Shown: piece by piece, positions 6,938 through 7,353 of the stretch
Layout of the letters: each line of letters starts with the position of its first letter
How positions within the stretch are numbered: position 1 is the stretch's first letter
Assembly (NCBI GenBank): GCA_023253905.1
Contig: JALREG010000259.1
Location: 1 to 7,353, forward strand
Source: Burkholderiaceae bacterium
GTDB taxonomy: Bacteria > Pseudomonadota > Gammaproteobacteria > Burkholderiales > Burkholderiaceae
Direction of reading: 5' to 3'
Length of the DNA: 7,353 nt
The notes under the pieces: model-generated
The model's database searches: none
Told to the model about the DNA's origin: nothing
Seen by the model: only the letters and a program-made list of their open reading frames with translations
Position numbers and translations under genes: made by a program

Positions 6938-7353
6938 ATGACAAACAATCGATTCAATTTACGCGACACCGGGATGACCCGGCCGTCCACCCGCCGATTG
7001 TTGGGCGCCACCGCGCTCACCTTGGCCACGCTGCTGGGCGCTGCGCCGCTGGCCGCGGTCGCGCAGGGCTGGGCCCCCACCAAGCCCATCAAACTCGTGA
7101 TTCCGTTTCCGCCGGGTGGTGCCACCGACGTGGCGGCACGCGCGATGGTGGCGCAGCTTGGTAACGCGCTGGGTCAGCCCATGGTGGTTGAAAACCGGGG
7201 TGGTGCCAACGGCATGATCGCCTCGGAAATGGTGTTCAATTCGCCGCCCGATGGCTACACGTTGCTGATGGCCACTGCAGATACCAACTCCATCAACCCC
7301 AACGTCTACACCAAGATGAGCTATCAGGCGCACGAGTTCCGTGCGGTCGCGCC
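6938..7353 (+). CDS. Bug/TctC-family tripartite tricarboxylate receptor, N-terminal part
   Basis: The first 138 codons of a protein usually about 320 residues long; it runs off the right edge. The N-terminus has a polar region with a twin arginine (STRRLLG, 17-23), a hydrophobic stretch rich in Ala and Leu (about 24-42) and an AVAQG region suitable for signal peptidase I near residues 42-44. The mature start, with KPIKLVIPFPPGGATDVAAR, is the hallmark of Bug receptors. VVENRGGANG, PPDGYTLLMAT and INPNVY follow in the usual order. Bug proteins bind carboxylates, amides or related small molecules in the periplasm, sometimes handing them to TctAB membrane components, which are not in the window. 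Placement after the catabolic genes suggests it binds the pathway substrate (inference). The twin arginine makes Tat export possible, though Sec export is also plausible. Confidence 0.92.
   Translation, partial: MTNNRFNLRDTGMTRPSTRRLLGATALTLATLLGAAPLAAVAQGWAPTKPIKLVIPFPPGGATDVAARAMVAQLGNALGQPMVVENRGGANGMIASEMVFNSPPDGYTLLMATADTNSINPNVYTKMSYQAHEFRAVA

Noticed and set aside
6959..7333. Minus-strand open frame opposite the Bug gene
   Set aside because: The plus strand encodes a clear Bug N-terminus with a strong ribosome binding site; the minus frame has no family motif.
1..7353. CRISPR array, tRNA or rRNA gene, insertion sequence, phage or defence system
   Set aside because: No regularly spaced repeats, no tRNA-like or rRNA segments, and no transposase or nuclease motifs were seen apart from the ligase and phosphoesterase fragments. 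Coding genes fill nearly the whole window.

Overview
The window is most likely from a high-GC betaproteobacterium of the Burkholderiales. The evidence is a TctC/Bug-type periplasmic receptor and a catabolic operon built from a hydantoinase/oxoprolinase pair, a class III CoA-transferase and an enoyl-CoA hydratase, a combination typical of that order. The genus cannot be named from sequence alone.

The left edge (about 1-275) does not fit this picture. Read on the minus strand, it holds the last ~50 residues of an ATP-dependent DNA ligase of the LigC/LigD kind, followed two bases later by the start of a calcineurin-like metallophosphoesterase that runs off the window. Both look actinobacterial. 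Near position 275 this block abuts, head to head, a LacI-family regulator (about 279-1034) that has its ligand-binding domain but no helix-turn-helix. Both genes lose their 5' ends at the same point, so this is a breakpoint: most simply a chimeric contig join, less likely a real rearrangement.

From 1135 onward all genes point rightwards: hyuA-like (1135-3189), hyuB-like (3204-4916), class III CoA-transferase (4913-6085) and enoyl-CoA hydratase (6082-6894). Gaps are 14 bases or less, and two junctions are 4-base ATGA overlaps, so the four genes look like one translationally coupled transcript. After a 43-base gap comes a Bug-type solute-binding protein (6938 to the right edge, incomplete).

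A near-perfect LacI-type palindrome overlaps the hyuA start (1117-1136). A related site (14 of 17 bases the same) lies just ahead of the Bug gene (6898-6914). My working model, which is inference, is a substrate-inducible catabolic module. The Bug receptor captures an organic acid or cyclic amide; HyuAB opens or carboxylates it using ATP; the CoA-transferase activates the acid; the hydratase processes the enoyl-CoA; and the adjacent LacI-family protein represses both transcription units. The substrate is unknown.
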